Positions 36,515 through 44,115 of a DNA stretch of 64,000 nt are shown one piece after another. The DNA comes from JADCGM01 sp943370355 (lineage in GTDB: Bacteria; Pseudomonadota; Alphaproteobacteria; Sphingomonadales; Sphingomonadaceae). The notes under the pieces are model-generated. The model was not told the DNA's origin. It searched no databases and saw only the letters and a program-made list of their open reading frames with translations. Numbering within the stretch: the stretch's first letter is position 1; every line of letters starts with the position of its first letter. The translations under genes and the position numbers were made by a program. The stretch lies in the NCBI GenBank assembly GCA_943370355.1, contig CALRQP020000011.1:40752-104751 (forward strand). The letters are read 5' to 3'.

Positions 36515-37173
36515 CCCAGCGCTGCGAGCAATCCCTCGAACATCCGCCGGCCATCGGTGCCGCCCTGTTCGGCTTCGATCAGACGTTCGGGGTGGGGCAT
36601 CATGCCGAGCACATTGCCGGCATCGTTGATGATGCCGGCGATGTCGCGCTGGCTGCCGTTGACGGGGCCGGCGTAGCGGAACACGACCCGGCCTTCGCCT
36701 TCGAGCCGGTCGAGCGTTGCCTCGTCGGCGAAATAGTTGCCGTCATGATGCGCGACGGGGATGCGGATGGTCTCGCCTGCGTCGTAGCGGCTGGAGAACA
36801 TCGTCTGATTGTTGGCAACACTCAGGTCGACGTCGCGGCAGACGAAGGACAGGCCGGCATTGCGCATCAGCGCACCGGGCAGCAGGCCTGCCTCGGTCAG
36901 TACCTGGAAGCCGTTGCAGACGCCGAGTACCGCAAGGCCCTTGCCCGCCTTGTCGACGACATCGCGCATGATCGGCGAGCGCGCCGCCATCGCACCTGAG
37001 CGCAGATAATCGCCATAGGAAAAGCCACCGGGAATGGCGACGAGATCGACGTCGGGCAGCTCCGCATCGCCGTGCCAGACCATCGCCGGCGCAGTCCCCG
37101 TCACGTCGCGCAGCGCGACGGCAAGGTCGCGGTCGCAGTTGGAGCCGGGGAAGACGACGACCGCCGTCCTCAT
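36511..37173 (-). CDS. purQ: Phosphoribosylformylglycinamidine synthase, glutaminase subunit PurQ
   Basis: A 220-aa class I amidotransferase giving ammonia to the PurL synthase in purine synthesis. VVFPGSNCDRD is the N-terminal strand, GVCNGFQVL holds the nucleophilic cysteine near residue 86, and GMMPHPERLIEAEQGG supplies the His and Glu. ATG 37173 overlaps the purS stop (ATGA). The last bases overlap the convergent amidohydrolase stop. PurL is not in the window. Confidence 0.96.
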   Translation of the reverse strand: MRTAVVVFPGSNCDRDLAVALRDVTGTAPAMVWHGDAELPDVDLVAIPGGFSYGDYLRSGAMAARSPIMRDVVDKAGKGLAVLGVCNGFQVLTEAGLLPGALMRNAGLSFVCRDVDLSVANNQTMFSSRYDAGETIRIPVAHHDGNYFADEATLDRLEGEGRVVFRYAGPVNGSQRDIAGIINDAGNVLGMMPHPERLIEAEQGGTDGRRMFEGLLAALG

Positions 37174-37400
37174 GCCAGTTCCACCCGGAAATTCTCGATC
37201 ACGGTATTGGCGAGCAGCTTCTTGCACATGTCGTCGATCGCTGTGGGCGGTGTGCCGTCGGCGAGGTCGAGTTCGATGAACTTGCCCTGCCGGACATCGT
37301 TGACGCCGCCGAAGCCGAGGTTCTCCAGCGCATGGTGGATCGCCTTGCCCTGCGGGTCGAGCACGCCGGTCTTGAGGGTGACGTAAACGCGGGCCTTCAT
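37170..37400 (-). CDS. purS: Phosphoribosylformylglycinamidine synthase subunit PurS
   Basis: A 76-aa bridging subunit of the PurLQS complex. VYVTLKTGVLDPQGKAIHHALENLGF is the family signature, ending VIENFRVEL. It is coupled to purQ by a 4-bp overlap. Its presence shows a multi-subunit, Bacillus-type FGAM synthase rather than the fused large PurL of enterics. Start ATG 37400; a GGAGC-like element lies upstream. Confidence 0.95.
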   Translation of the reverse strand: MKARVYVTLKTGVLDPQGKAIHHALENLGFGGVNDVRQGKFIELDLADGTPPTAIDDMCKKLLANTVIENFRVELA

Positions 37401-37466
37401 GGGCGCTCCGGGGTGCTGGCTGGATGCGCGGGCTTATGCGTCAGGCGTGGAGCAGGGGCAAGATGT

Positions 37467-38603
37467 TCAGAGATAGTCGCGCAGGACGAGGGTGCGCGGG
37501 CCGGCGGGGGTGCCGATCTCGATCTTGGCACCTGCCTCGCCACTTAAAGGTGCGAAGTCGGGCAAGCCGGTCAGGATGTCGCCAACCTTGATACCGATTT
37601 CGCTGGCCGGGCTCTTCGGGCTGAGGATCATGACACGGGCGCGGTCGGCATCGATGCGCTCGAGCCACATGCCGCTCAGCCGGTAGCGTTGCTTTGGCTG
37701 GGGGAGGCCGTTCGGCTGGACCCAGAGCCGGTTACCCCGCACATCGGTCGAGAGGTTCAGGCGGTAGATGGCGGTGAGGCCGATCAGGCCGTCCGCTTCG
37801 CCGATTCGGGTGACCGCCGGGTCATAGAGTCGAACCAGCGGGCGGTCGATTTGCAAAGGACCTACGTGGAGCGTCTGGCCACGGACCATGCGGGCGAGTT
37901 GCTTCTCGCGCCCGGCGATCCCGCGAAGCTCGACAGGAACGAACGGCGTGTCGTCCGTCCACAAGCGCGTCTTGGATACCCCCGATGGGAAGAGCAGGAT
38001 TTCATTGGGCGAACCGGTGTCGACGAGCAGTTTCAAACGCTGATCGCCCAGCAGTGCAGTCACGAAAATCTTTTGCGAACCGCCGGGCGTATGGCCTCCG
38101 CGGATATCGGAGTCGATCGGCGTGTAACCCGTATAGTCGCCCCGGCCCTCGGGATAGACCCGCCACTCACCGGCCGCAAAATCGAGGTCGCTGTCGCGCG
38201 CAGTCAGCAGCCCCGCTGCGAGCAGTCCCGAAACGCCCTCGTCGAACACGCCGTGGAACGCATCGAACACCACGCCTGGCTGACGGATGACGCCGCCATA
38301 GATGACCTCCGACGCGCGGTAGGACTTGGCGACGACCGAGCCGCCGATCCCCCGGGAGCCGTTATATCCATTGGGCTTGAGCTTCAGGTCGCTTGCCAGG
38401 TCCGGCCCGATCGCGTTGGCATAGGCACCGGTATCGATGGCGAAGTCGAACGGGCCCTTGCCGTCGATGGTCAGACCGAGCACCAACCGATTGTGCTGGA
38501 TCCGGATCGGCGCCGCGATCGAGCGGCCGGTTGCCGCGTAAAGCGGCGGTGCCGCAAGCGCCGCGCCGGTGGTTGCAAGGAAGGTCCGGCGCGACAGGCT
38601 CAT
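37467..38603 (-). CDS. Exported retropepsin-like aspartic protease with C-terminal PDZ-like region
   Basis: A 378-aa protein. It starts MSLSRRTFLATTGAALAAPP, an RR-type (possible Tat) signal; ATG 38603 has GGAG six bases upstream, better than ATG 38609. Two clan-AA motifs are seen: DTGA at residues 57-60 (FAIDTGAYA) and DTGS at 195-198 (LLVDTGSPN), each with a following hydrophobic flap. The C-terminal 90 residues (PASEIGIKVGDILTGLPDF) look like a PDZ domain. It lies 14 bp behind ccrM and may be cotranscribed. The substrate is unknown. Confidence 0.85.
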   Translation of the reverse strand: MSLSRRTFLATTGAALAAPPLYAATGRSIAAPIRIQHNRLVLGLTIDGKGPFDFAIDTGAYANAIGPDLASDLKLKPNGYNGSRGIGGSVVAKSYRASEVIYGGVIRQPGVVFDAFHGVFDEGVSGLLAAGLLTARDSDLDFAAGEWRVYPEGRGDYTGYTPIDSDIRGGHTPGGSQKIFVTALLGDQRLKLLVDTGSPNEILLFPSGVSKTRLWTDDTPFVPVELRGIAGREKQLARMVRGQTLHVGPLQIDRPLVRLYDPAVTRIGEADGLIGLTAIYRLNLSTDVRGNRLWVQPNGLPQPKQRYRLSGMWLERIDADRARVMILSPKSPASEIGIKVGDILTGLPDFAPLSGEAGAKIEIGTPAGPRTLVLRDYL

Positions 38604-38617
38604 ATGCAACTCCGAGC

Positions 38618-39700
38618 TTAGCCGAGACTCATCTCGGCCCGGTATTTTTCGCGCATCGCGTCGAGCGGCACAAGCTGGCCGGCGCGTTCGAAATGCCAGA
38701 AGGTCCAGCCGTTGCAGCTCGGTGCCCCCTGTGCCTGGGCGCCCATCTGGTGGATTGAGCCGGCGCTCGCATCCATCGCGAGGCTGCCGTCGGCGCGGAC
38801 GCGGGCGTGGTAGCGGCGCGACAGGTCAGTGAGCTTGGCACCGGGCTTGACGAGGCCCGTTTCGACAAGCGTGCCGAAGGCGATGCGCGGCTGGCTGCGC
38901 TTGCCCTGCGTCACGTCGAGCGCGTCGCCGGTCAGCGGTTTGACAGCGGCTATGCGTTTGGTCGCGACATCGGCATAGCCGTCGTCACGCTCGATGCCGA
39001 TATAGCGGCGGCCGAGCAGCTTCGCGACCGCGCCGGTGGTGCCCGAGCCGAAGAAGGGATCAAGAACGACGTCGCCGGGCTGTGTGCAGGCGAGCAGGAT
39101 GCGGTAGAGCAGTGCTTCCGGCTTCTGCGTCGGATGCGCCTTGATGCCGTCGATCTTGACGCGCTCGGCTCCCGTGCAGATCGGGAGCACCCAGTCGGAG
39201 CGCATCTGCAGGTCTTCGTTCAAGGCCTTCATCGCATGATAGTTGAAATGGTAGCGCGCATCCTCCGACTTGGAGCACCAGATCAGCGTCTCATGCGCAT
39301 TGGTGAAGCGGGTGCCCTTGAAATTGGGCATCGGGTTCGACTTGCGCCAGACGATGTCGTTGAGCACCCAATAGTCGAGGTCCTGAAGCGCCGCGCCGAC
39401 GCGGAAGATATTGTGGTAGCTGCCGATGACCCAGATGGTGCCGTCGTCTTTGAGCACGCGGCGTGCGGCTGCGAGCCAGCGGCGGGTGAACACATCATAG
39501 GCGAGGAAGCTGTCGAACTTGTCCCAATCGTCGTCAACGGCATCCACCATGCCGCCCTCGGGGCGCATGAGGTCGCCGCCGAGCTGGAGATTATAGGGCG
39601 GGTCGGCGAAGACCATGTCGACCGACTTCGGCGGCAGCGCCTCCATCGCGGCGATGCAATCCTCGCGCAAAATGCGGTCGAGCGGCAGTGTTTGACCCAC
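38618..39700 (-). CDS. ccrM: Cell-cycle-regulated adenine DNA methyltransferase (GANTC), CcrM
   Basis: A 360-aa beta-class N6-adenine methyltransferase. FADPPYNLQLGGDL carries the catalytic DPPY near residue 32 and LDPFFGSGTTGAVAKLLGR the SAM motif. Length, the HPTQKPEALL segment and the C-terminal DNA-contact domain (GWTFWHFERAGQLVPLDAMREKYR) match alphaproteobacterial CcrM, which methylates GANTC after replication. Start ATG 39700. Its upstream region has eight GANTC sites, so it is likely controlled by its own product. A protease gene follows at 14 bp. Confidence 0.96.
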   Translation of the reverse strand: MGQTLPLDRILREDCIAAMEALPPKSVDMVFADPPYNLQLGGDLMRPEGGMVDAVDDDWDKFDSFLAYDVFTRRWLAAARRVLKDDGTIWVIGSYHNIFRVGAALQDLDYWVLNDIVWRKSNPMPNFKGTRFTNAHETLIWCSKSEDARYHFNYHAMKALNEDLQMRSDWVLPICTGAERVKIDGIKAHPTQKPEALLYRILLACTQPGDVVLDPFFGSGTTGAVAKLLGRRYIGIERDDGYADVATKRIAAVKPLTGDALDVTQGKRSQPRIAFGTLVETGLVKPGAKLTDLSRRYHARVRADGSLAMDASAGSIHQMGAQAQGAPSCNGWTFWHFERAGQLVPLDAMREKYRAEMSLG

Positions 39701-39739
39701 GAAAAATCCCCCGTTTCAGCCCCGTCTTGCGATCAGGGT

Positions 39740-39900
39740 GAGTCAGGTCGGTGAATCCGTCAATTGCGGATTCTGTGTGGAGTCAGCAGCTTATGGCATT
39801 GTGTTAAGATTATGACAGCGAGTCGGAGTGCAAATCACTAGGGATTGAGTCCCGGCGACTCGTCGGCACACCAGAGATTGTGGTGTGTCCGAAAAGACTC
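39740..39900. promoter_or_regulatory. Cluster of eight GANTC sites upstream of ccrM
   Basis: GANTC occurs at 39740, 39753, 39769, 39780, 39830, 39847, 39857 and 39896 (first base of each), in the 198-bp gap between rnhB and ccrM; the last site touches the rnhB stop. About 0.6 would be expected by chance in this length at even base use. Methylation of GANTC represses ccrM in Caulobacter, so this is probably the methylation-sensitive control region. Confidence 0.8.
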
Positions 39901-40504
39901 AACCGCGCGCGACTTTCGCGGCGGCGCAGGGCGCGAAGCTCATCCGGTGGTGCGGGGTGGGGCCGTGGCGGGTTAGTGCGCTGGCGTGGGTCGGCGTGCC
40001 ATAACCCATGTTGCTGATCCAGCCGAACTCGGGGTGGGCGGCGTGCAGGTCGCGCATGATGCGGTCGCGGGTGACCTTGGCGACGACGCTGGCGGCGGCG
40101 ATCGACAGGCATTTGGCGTCGCCCGAGACAATGGTCTCGCACGGCCAGTCCCATTTCGGCGCGCGGTTGCCGTCGACGAGCACGAGTTCGGGTGCGCAGG
40201 GCAGTGCGGTGACGGCGCGGGTCATCGCGAGGTGGGTCGCGTGATAGATGTTGAGCTCGTCGATCTCGGCGACGCTGGCGATGCCGACGCCCCAACGGGC
40301 GCGTACGGTGATCTCGGCATAGAGCGTTTCGCGGCGGTCGGCGGTCAGCACCTTGCTGTCGGCGATGCCGCGCGGGATGCGTTTGGCTTCGAGGACGACG
40401 GCTGCGGCGACGACGGGGCCTGCCCAGGGGCCGCGGCCCGCCTCATCGACGCCCGCGACGATGCCGCCATGCGTGCGCTCCCGGCTGAAGGTCGCACGCG
40501 CCAT
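39899..40504 (-). CDS. rnhB: Ribonuclease HII
   Basis: A 201-aa enzyme that cuts RNA in RNA-DNA hybrids and removes single ribonucleotides from DNA. IVAGVDEAGRGPWAGP holds the DEAGRGP active site, SKVLTADRRETLY follows, and LVLVDGN and ASVVAKVTRDR are the other conserved blocks. ATG 40504 overlaps the stop of the upstream oxidoreductase gene by one base (TGATG); the longer frame to 40633 lies inside that gene. It is last in the alpha/beta hydrolase - oxidase - rnhB chain. Confidence 0.95.
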   Translation of the reverse strand: MARATFSRERTHGGIVAGVDEAGRGPWAGPVVAAAVVLEAKRIPRGIADSKVLTADRRETLYAEITVRARWGVGIASVAEIDELNIYHATHLAMTRAVTALPCAPELVLVDGNRAPKWDWPCETIVSGDAKCLSIAAASVVAKVTRDRIMRDLHAAHPEFGWISNMGYGTPTHASALTRHGPTPHHRMSFAPCAAAKVARG

Positions 40505-41601
40505 CAGCGGGTGGCGGCGTAGAGTGCGGCATCGACTCCGGGCAGGCCGTGCGGTTCGCCGAGGATGAGAGCGGCGGCGAGTTGCGCTGCGGCGGGGGCG
40601 GTCTGGATGCCGAAACCGCCTTGGCCGACGCACCAGAAGAAGCCGGGTATGGCTGGGTCGTACCCGATCACCGGCAGCCGGTCGGGCGCGAAGGTGCGCA
40701 AGCCCGCCCAGCTGCGCTCTACGCGGCAGACGGTCCAGGTCGTGGCGCGTTCGAGCCGGTCGATCGCGACGGCGACGTCATAATCCTCGGGCTGGCAGTC
40801 GCTGGCGGGGGCGGGGGTTTCGTCGTGCGGGCTGACCCACAACCGTCCGGCGTCGGGCTTGAAGTAGAAGCTGCCGTCGGCGGCGATGACGAGCGGCAGG
40901 TCGGGCGAGGGCGGGGGATCGACATCGAGCACGACAACGGTGCGGCGCATCGGCTGGAGGCCACGGGGTTGGGCGCCAGCGAGGTTGGCGATGGCATCAC
41001 CCCAGGCACCGGCGGCGTTCACGACGATATCGGCGCGGACTTCGCCAGCACGGGTGGTCAAATGCCAGCCCGTGCCGTCGCGCTGGATCGCGGTGACTTC
41101 GGCGTCGGTCAGCAGCGTCGCGCCCGCGCGTTTCGCGCCGGTCAGGAAGCCTTGGTGCAGTGCTGCCACATCGATGTCGCGGCAATCAGATTCCCAGAGT
41201 GCGTCGGCGCGCCATTCGGGACGGAGCCGTGGCGCGAGCGCTGCGATGGCGTGGTCGGGGATATGGGCGATCTCTACCCCGGTTCCGGCGAACTCGGCTT
41301 CGAGTTCGGCGAGTTCGGCGAGATGGTCGGCAGTGGCGACATGCAAGCCGCCGCGCGGACTCAGCAAGGCTTGATCGGCAAAGCCGGGGGGCGGTGATTC
41401 GAAGAAGGCTTTGGAGGCAGTCGTCAGCGGCTGGATGCCGGGGCCGCCATAGGTTTCGGCGTAGAAGGCAGCCGAGCGTCCGGTGGTGTGATAGCCGGGA
41501 TGCGATTCGGCTTCGATGAGCGTCACGCGGGCCCGATTGCCGAGCGCGAAGGCGACGCCTGCGCCGGCAATGCCCGCGCCGATGATCGCGACGGATTTCA
41601 T
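40504..41601 (-). CDS. FAD-dependent oxidoreductase, DadA-like (D-amino acid/glycine oxidase family)
   Basis: A 365-aa flavoprotein. The start MKSVAIIGAGIAGAGVAFALG is the FAD-binding Rossmann motif and VNAAGAWGDAIANLAG a second FAD contact; RSWAGLRTFAPDRLPVIGYDP and WCVGQGGFGIQTAP are typical of D-amino acid dehydrogenase relatives. It probably oxidises an amine or 2-hydroxy/amino acid; the exact substrate is not readable. It is translationally coupled at both ends (ATGA with the hydrolase, TGATG with rnhB). Confidence 0.88.
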   Translation of the reverse strand: MKSVAIIGAGIAGAGVAFALGNRARVTLIEAESHPGYHTTGRSAAFYAETYGGPGIQPLTTASKAFFESPPPGFADQALLSPRGGLHVATADHLAELAELEAEFAGTGVEIAHIPDHAIAALAPRLRPEWRADALWESDCRDIDVAALHQGFLTGAKRAGATLLTDAEVTAIQRDGTGWHLTTRAGEVRADIVVNAAGAWGDAIANLAGAQPRGLQPMRRTVVVLDVDPPPSPDLPLVIAADGSFYFKPDAGRLWVSPHDETPAPASDCQPEDYDVAVAIDRLERATTWTVCRVERSWAGLRTFAPDRLPVIGYDPAIPGFFWCVGQGGFGIQTAPAAAQLAAALILGEPHGLPGVDAALYAATR

Positions 41602-42548
41602 CGGGCAGGTCCGAACAGGAAGTCGCGCAGCTGGGCCTGGACGGCCTGCTGTATCGCGGGGGTTTCGCGCAGCAATTCATGCGCGGCGCGCGGGACGATT
41701 TCGAAATTGCCATGCGGCAACCGCTTTACCGCGCGCTCGGTCGCTTCGGGCACGACAAGCCGCTCGCGATTGCCCGACAAGGCGAGCACCGGCTGCTGGA
41801 CCGATTCGAGCCCGCCGGGGCGGTTGAGCATGGCGAGCGAGCGTGCTGCCGCGTCGAGCCAGCCCCAGGTGACGCCGCCCAGCGCCAGTGCGGGATTTTC
41901 GGCGATCCACCAATGTTCGTCACTGAACCGGTCGGGGTCGGAGGTCAGCAGCGTGTGGCGCTCGGGGCGTTGCTGCCACGGGCCATAGGGGCGCTGCAGC
42001 GGGCCGAAGCGGCCGCCGGCTCCGAGTAGCACGGCCAGCCTCGCCAGCGGCCCGGCGGGGATGCCGGTCCGGATGCCGAACATCGGCGCGAGCAGCGCGG
42101 CGCGCTCGATGGGGCTGCCGCCGCGCGTGAGGTGGCGCATGAGCAGGTGCCCGCCCATCGAATGTCCGACCGCGACATGCGGGCCGGGCATCGTCTCGAC
42201 GAACCAGCCGACCATCGCACCCAGATCGTCGACCCAGCGGTCGAAGCTTGTCGCATGGCCGTGCATGCTGTCGCGGCCGAGGCGGCCCGACAGGCCCTGG
42301 CCGCGCCAGTCGAAGGTCATCAGCCCGGCGCGCCAGTCCGCCGACCAATGCCAGAGTGTCTCGCTATATTTTTCGATGAAATCGGCGCGGCCGCCCATGA
42401 ACACGATCGAGCCGGGACTGTCGCGGCCGGGTGCCCAGCGCATCGTTCGCAGCGGCCAGCCGTCGTCCATGTTCCGCGTCTCGAGAATCGCACCGGGCGG
42501 CAGCGTGCGGCGGCGGATCAGCGCATCGGCGACGGGGGCAGGGGGCAC
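41598..42548 (-). CDS. Alpha/beta hydrolase, lysophospholipase-like
   Basis: A 316-aa serine hydrolase. VAVGHSMGGHLLMRHL gives the nucleophile elbow GHSMG; FDWRGQGLSGRLG is the oxyanion-side loop, and LALSGNRERLVVPEATER and PRAAHELLRE supply the acid and His regions. The fold and length fit monoglyceride/lysophospholipase-type enzymes. The start GTG 42548 is uncertain because no good RBS is seen. First gene of the chain leading to rnhB; divergent from the pilus operon with 48 bp between. Confidence 0.85.
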   Translation of the reverse strand: MPPAPVADALIRRRTLPPGAILETRNMDDGWPLRTMRWAPGRDSPGSIVFMGGRADFIEKYSETLWHWSADWRAGLMTFDWRGQGLSGRLGRDSMHGHATSFDRWVDDLGAMVGWFVETMPGPHVAVGHSMGGHLLMRHLTRGGSPIERAALLAPMFGIRTGIPAGPLARLAVLLGAGGRFGPLQRPYGPWQQRPERHTLLTSDPDRFSDEHWWIAENPALALGGVTWGWLDAAARSLAMLNRPGGLESVQQPVLALSGNRERLVVPEATERAVKRLPHGNFEIVPRAAHELLRETPAIQQAVQAQLRDFLFGPAR

Positions 42549-42596
42549 GGGCGGTTGGTTACTCTTTCTTCAACCATGCCGTCTAGCACGGGCGGC

Positions 42597-43070
42597 ATGC
42601 AGGGGATCATTCATTGGGGGAGCCTCGCCGCGCTGTGCGGCCTGCTCGTCTTCGCAGCCATCGGCGACATCCGCCGTTTCATCATTCCGAACTGGCTCAA
42701 CGCCGCCATCGCGCTGCTGGCCGTGCCATTCTGGCTGACCTCGGCTGACCTCGGCTGGGCAACCATCGGCTGGCAACTGGCCTTTGCGGGCGGCGTGCTG
42801 CTGTTGTTCGGCGGACTGTTTGCGGCAGGATGGATGGGCGGCGGCGACGTGAAATTGCTCGTCGCGCTGGCGCTTTGGCTGCCGTGGGTGGCCTTCCTCA
42901 AGATGTTCCTGACCGTCACGATTCTCGGCGGGCTGCTGACGCTCGTGCTGCTCGTCGCGCACCGGGTGCGCAAGCTGAGCGGCGAGCCGGAGATACCTTA
43001 TGGCGTCGCGATCGCGATGGGCGGGCTGCTCATGTTCGGCGAACCACTTGTTAAGCATTTGGCCGGATGA
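42597..43070 (+). CDS. cpaA: Prepilin peptidase CpaA/TadV (A24 family)
   Basis: A 157-aa membrane aspartyl protease that cleaves and may methylate Flp prepilins. Several transmembrane segments; the catalytic aspartates are in AIGDIRRFIIPNW near residue 22 and MGGGDVKLL (GxGDxK motif) near residue 84. It lacks the cytoplasmic methylase domain of long PilD enzymes. ATG 42597 is used; ATG 42576 is also in frame. Start of the cpa/tad operon; cpaB follows after 37 bp. Confidence 0.92.
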   Translation: MQGIIHWGSLAALCGLLVFAAIGDIRRFIIPNWLNAAIALLAVPFWLTSADLGWATIGWQLAFAGGVLLLFGGLFAAGWMGGGDVKLLVALALWLPWVAFLKMFLTVTILGGLLTLVLLVAHRVRKLSGEPEIPYGVAIAMGGLLMFGEPLVKHLAG

Positions 43071-43107
43071 TCGGCTTTGAGGGCAGGGGTCCCAAGGGTT
43101 TTGCTTG

Positions 43108-44115
43108 ATGGATGTTCGCAAGGTCATATTGCTGGTGGGTGCGCTGCTGATCGCGGCGGTCACAGCGCTGTTCGCGCGCTCGATGTTTGCGAGCGACGGC
43201 GCGCCGATCGCGGCTGCGAGCGCCGCTCCGGTTGAAGCGTCAGGACCGCAGGTACTTGTCGCGAAGCGGCCGCTGCCGGTCGGGACGATCCTCAGCGCGG
43301 ACATGGTGACCTTCCAGCCTTGGCCGAAGGACATGGTCGACAGCGCCTATTTCCTGAAGGAAGGCACCGACCTGTCGAAGTTGCCTGGCCAGGTTGTGCG
43401 CGTCGAAATCGCCGCCGGGCAGCCGGTGCCGCATGGCGCGTTGGTCGGGCCCGGTGACCGCGGCTTCCTCGCGGCAGCGCTGGGGCCGGGAATGCGGGCG
43501 ATCAGCATCGCAGTGTCGGAAAATACTGGGGTCGGCGGCTTCGTATTTCCGGGCGACCGCGTCGATTTGATGCTCACGCAGGAAGTGACCGGCGAAGGCC
43601 AGTCGATGCGCGTCACTGAGACGATGGCGAAGAATGTGCGGGTGCTCGCGGTCGATCAGAGCGTCGACAACACCAAGAATGAGCCGAAAATCGTGCGCAC
43701 GGTCACGATGGAGGTCACGCCGAAGCTCGCCGAGAAGATCGCAGTGGGGCAGACGATTGGCTCGCTGGCGCTCAGCCTGCGGTCGCTCGCCGACACCTCG
43801 GCCGGGCTCGACAAGGCGATTGCCGATGGCGACGTCGAGGTCGGGCCGAACCAGACTGCCAAGGCCGACAATGCGATGGAACTCGCACTCGCAAAAATGC
43901 CGAGCGACCGGTCGCCAACCTTCACCACAGGGGGGGAAGTCTCCCGCTACCAGCCCAGCAGCCCGCCGCCGAAAAAGGCAGACGGCGGAGGGTCGTCGGG
44001 CCCTTCGCCCGGCGGGTCGCCTGAGGCGCAAAACACTCAGCCGAAGGGGCCGGTTGTTCGCGTTGCCCGGGGCAGCGACGTGAGTGCCGTATCAGTGCCG
44101 GCGGGGGGAATTTGA
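43108..44115 (+). CDS. cpaB: Flp pilus assembly protein CpaB/RcpC
   Basis: A 335-aa periplasmic protein anchored by one N-terminal transmembrane segment (VILLVGALLIAAVTALFA). The SAF domain follows (VLVAKRPLPVGTILSADMV, about residues 48-66), then the RcpC region with RAISIAVSENTGVGGFVFPGDRVDLML. The C-terminal tail is Pro/Ser/Gly-rich (PSSPPPKKADGGG) and disordered. AAGGG lies upstream of ATG 43108; TTG 43105 directly precedes it. The stop overlaps the secretin start (TGATG). It probably links the secretin to the inner-membrane platform. Confidence 0.93.
   Translation: MDVRKVILLVGALLIAAVTALFARSMFASDGAPIAAASAAPVEASGPQVLVAKRPLPVGTILSADMVTFQPWPKDMVDSAYFLKEGTDLSKLPGQVVRVEIAAGQPVPHGALVGPGDRGFLAAALGPGMRAISIAVSENTGVGGFVFPGDRVDLMLTQEVTGEGQSMRVTETMAKNVRVLAVDQSVDNTKNEPKIVRTVTMEVTPKLAEKIAVGQTIGSLALSLRSLADTSAGLDKAIADGDVEVGPNQTAKADNAMELALAKMPSDRSPTFTTGGEVSRYQPSSPPPKKADGGGSSGPSPGGSPEAQNTQPKGPVVRVARGSDVSAVSVPAGGI

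Noticed and set aside
42733..42756. A 10-bp tandem duplication (GGCTGACCTC twice) within cpaA
   Set aside because: The reading frame continues as a normal membrane segment, so it looks like an old slippage without consequence.
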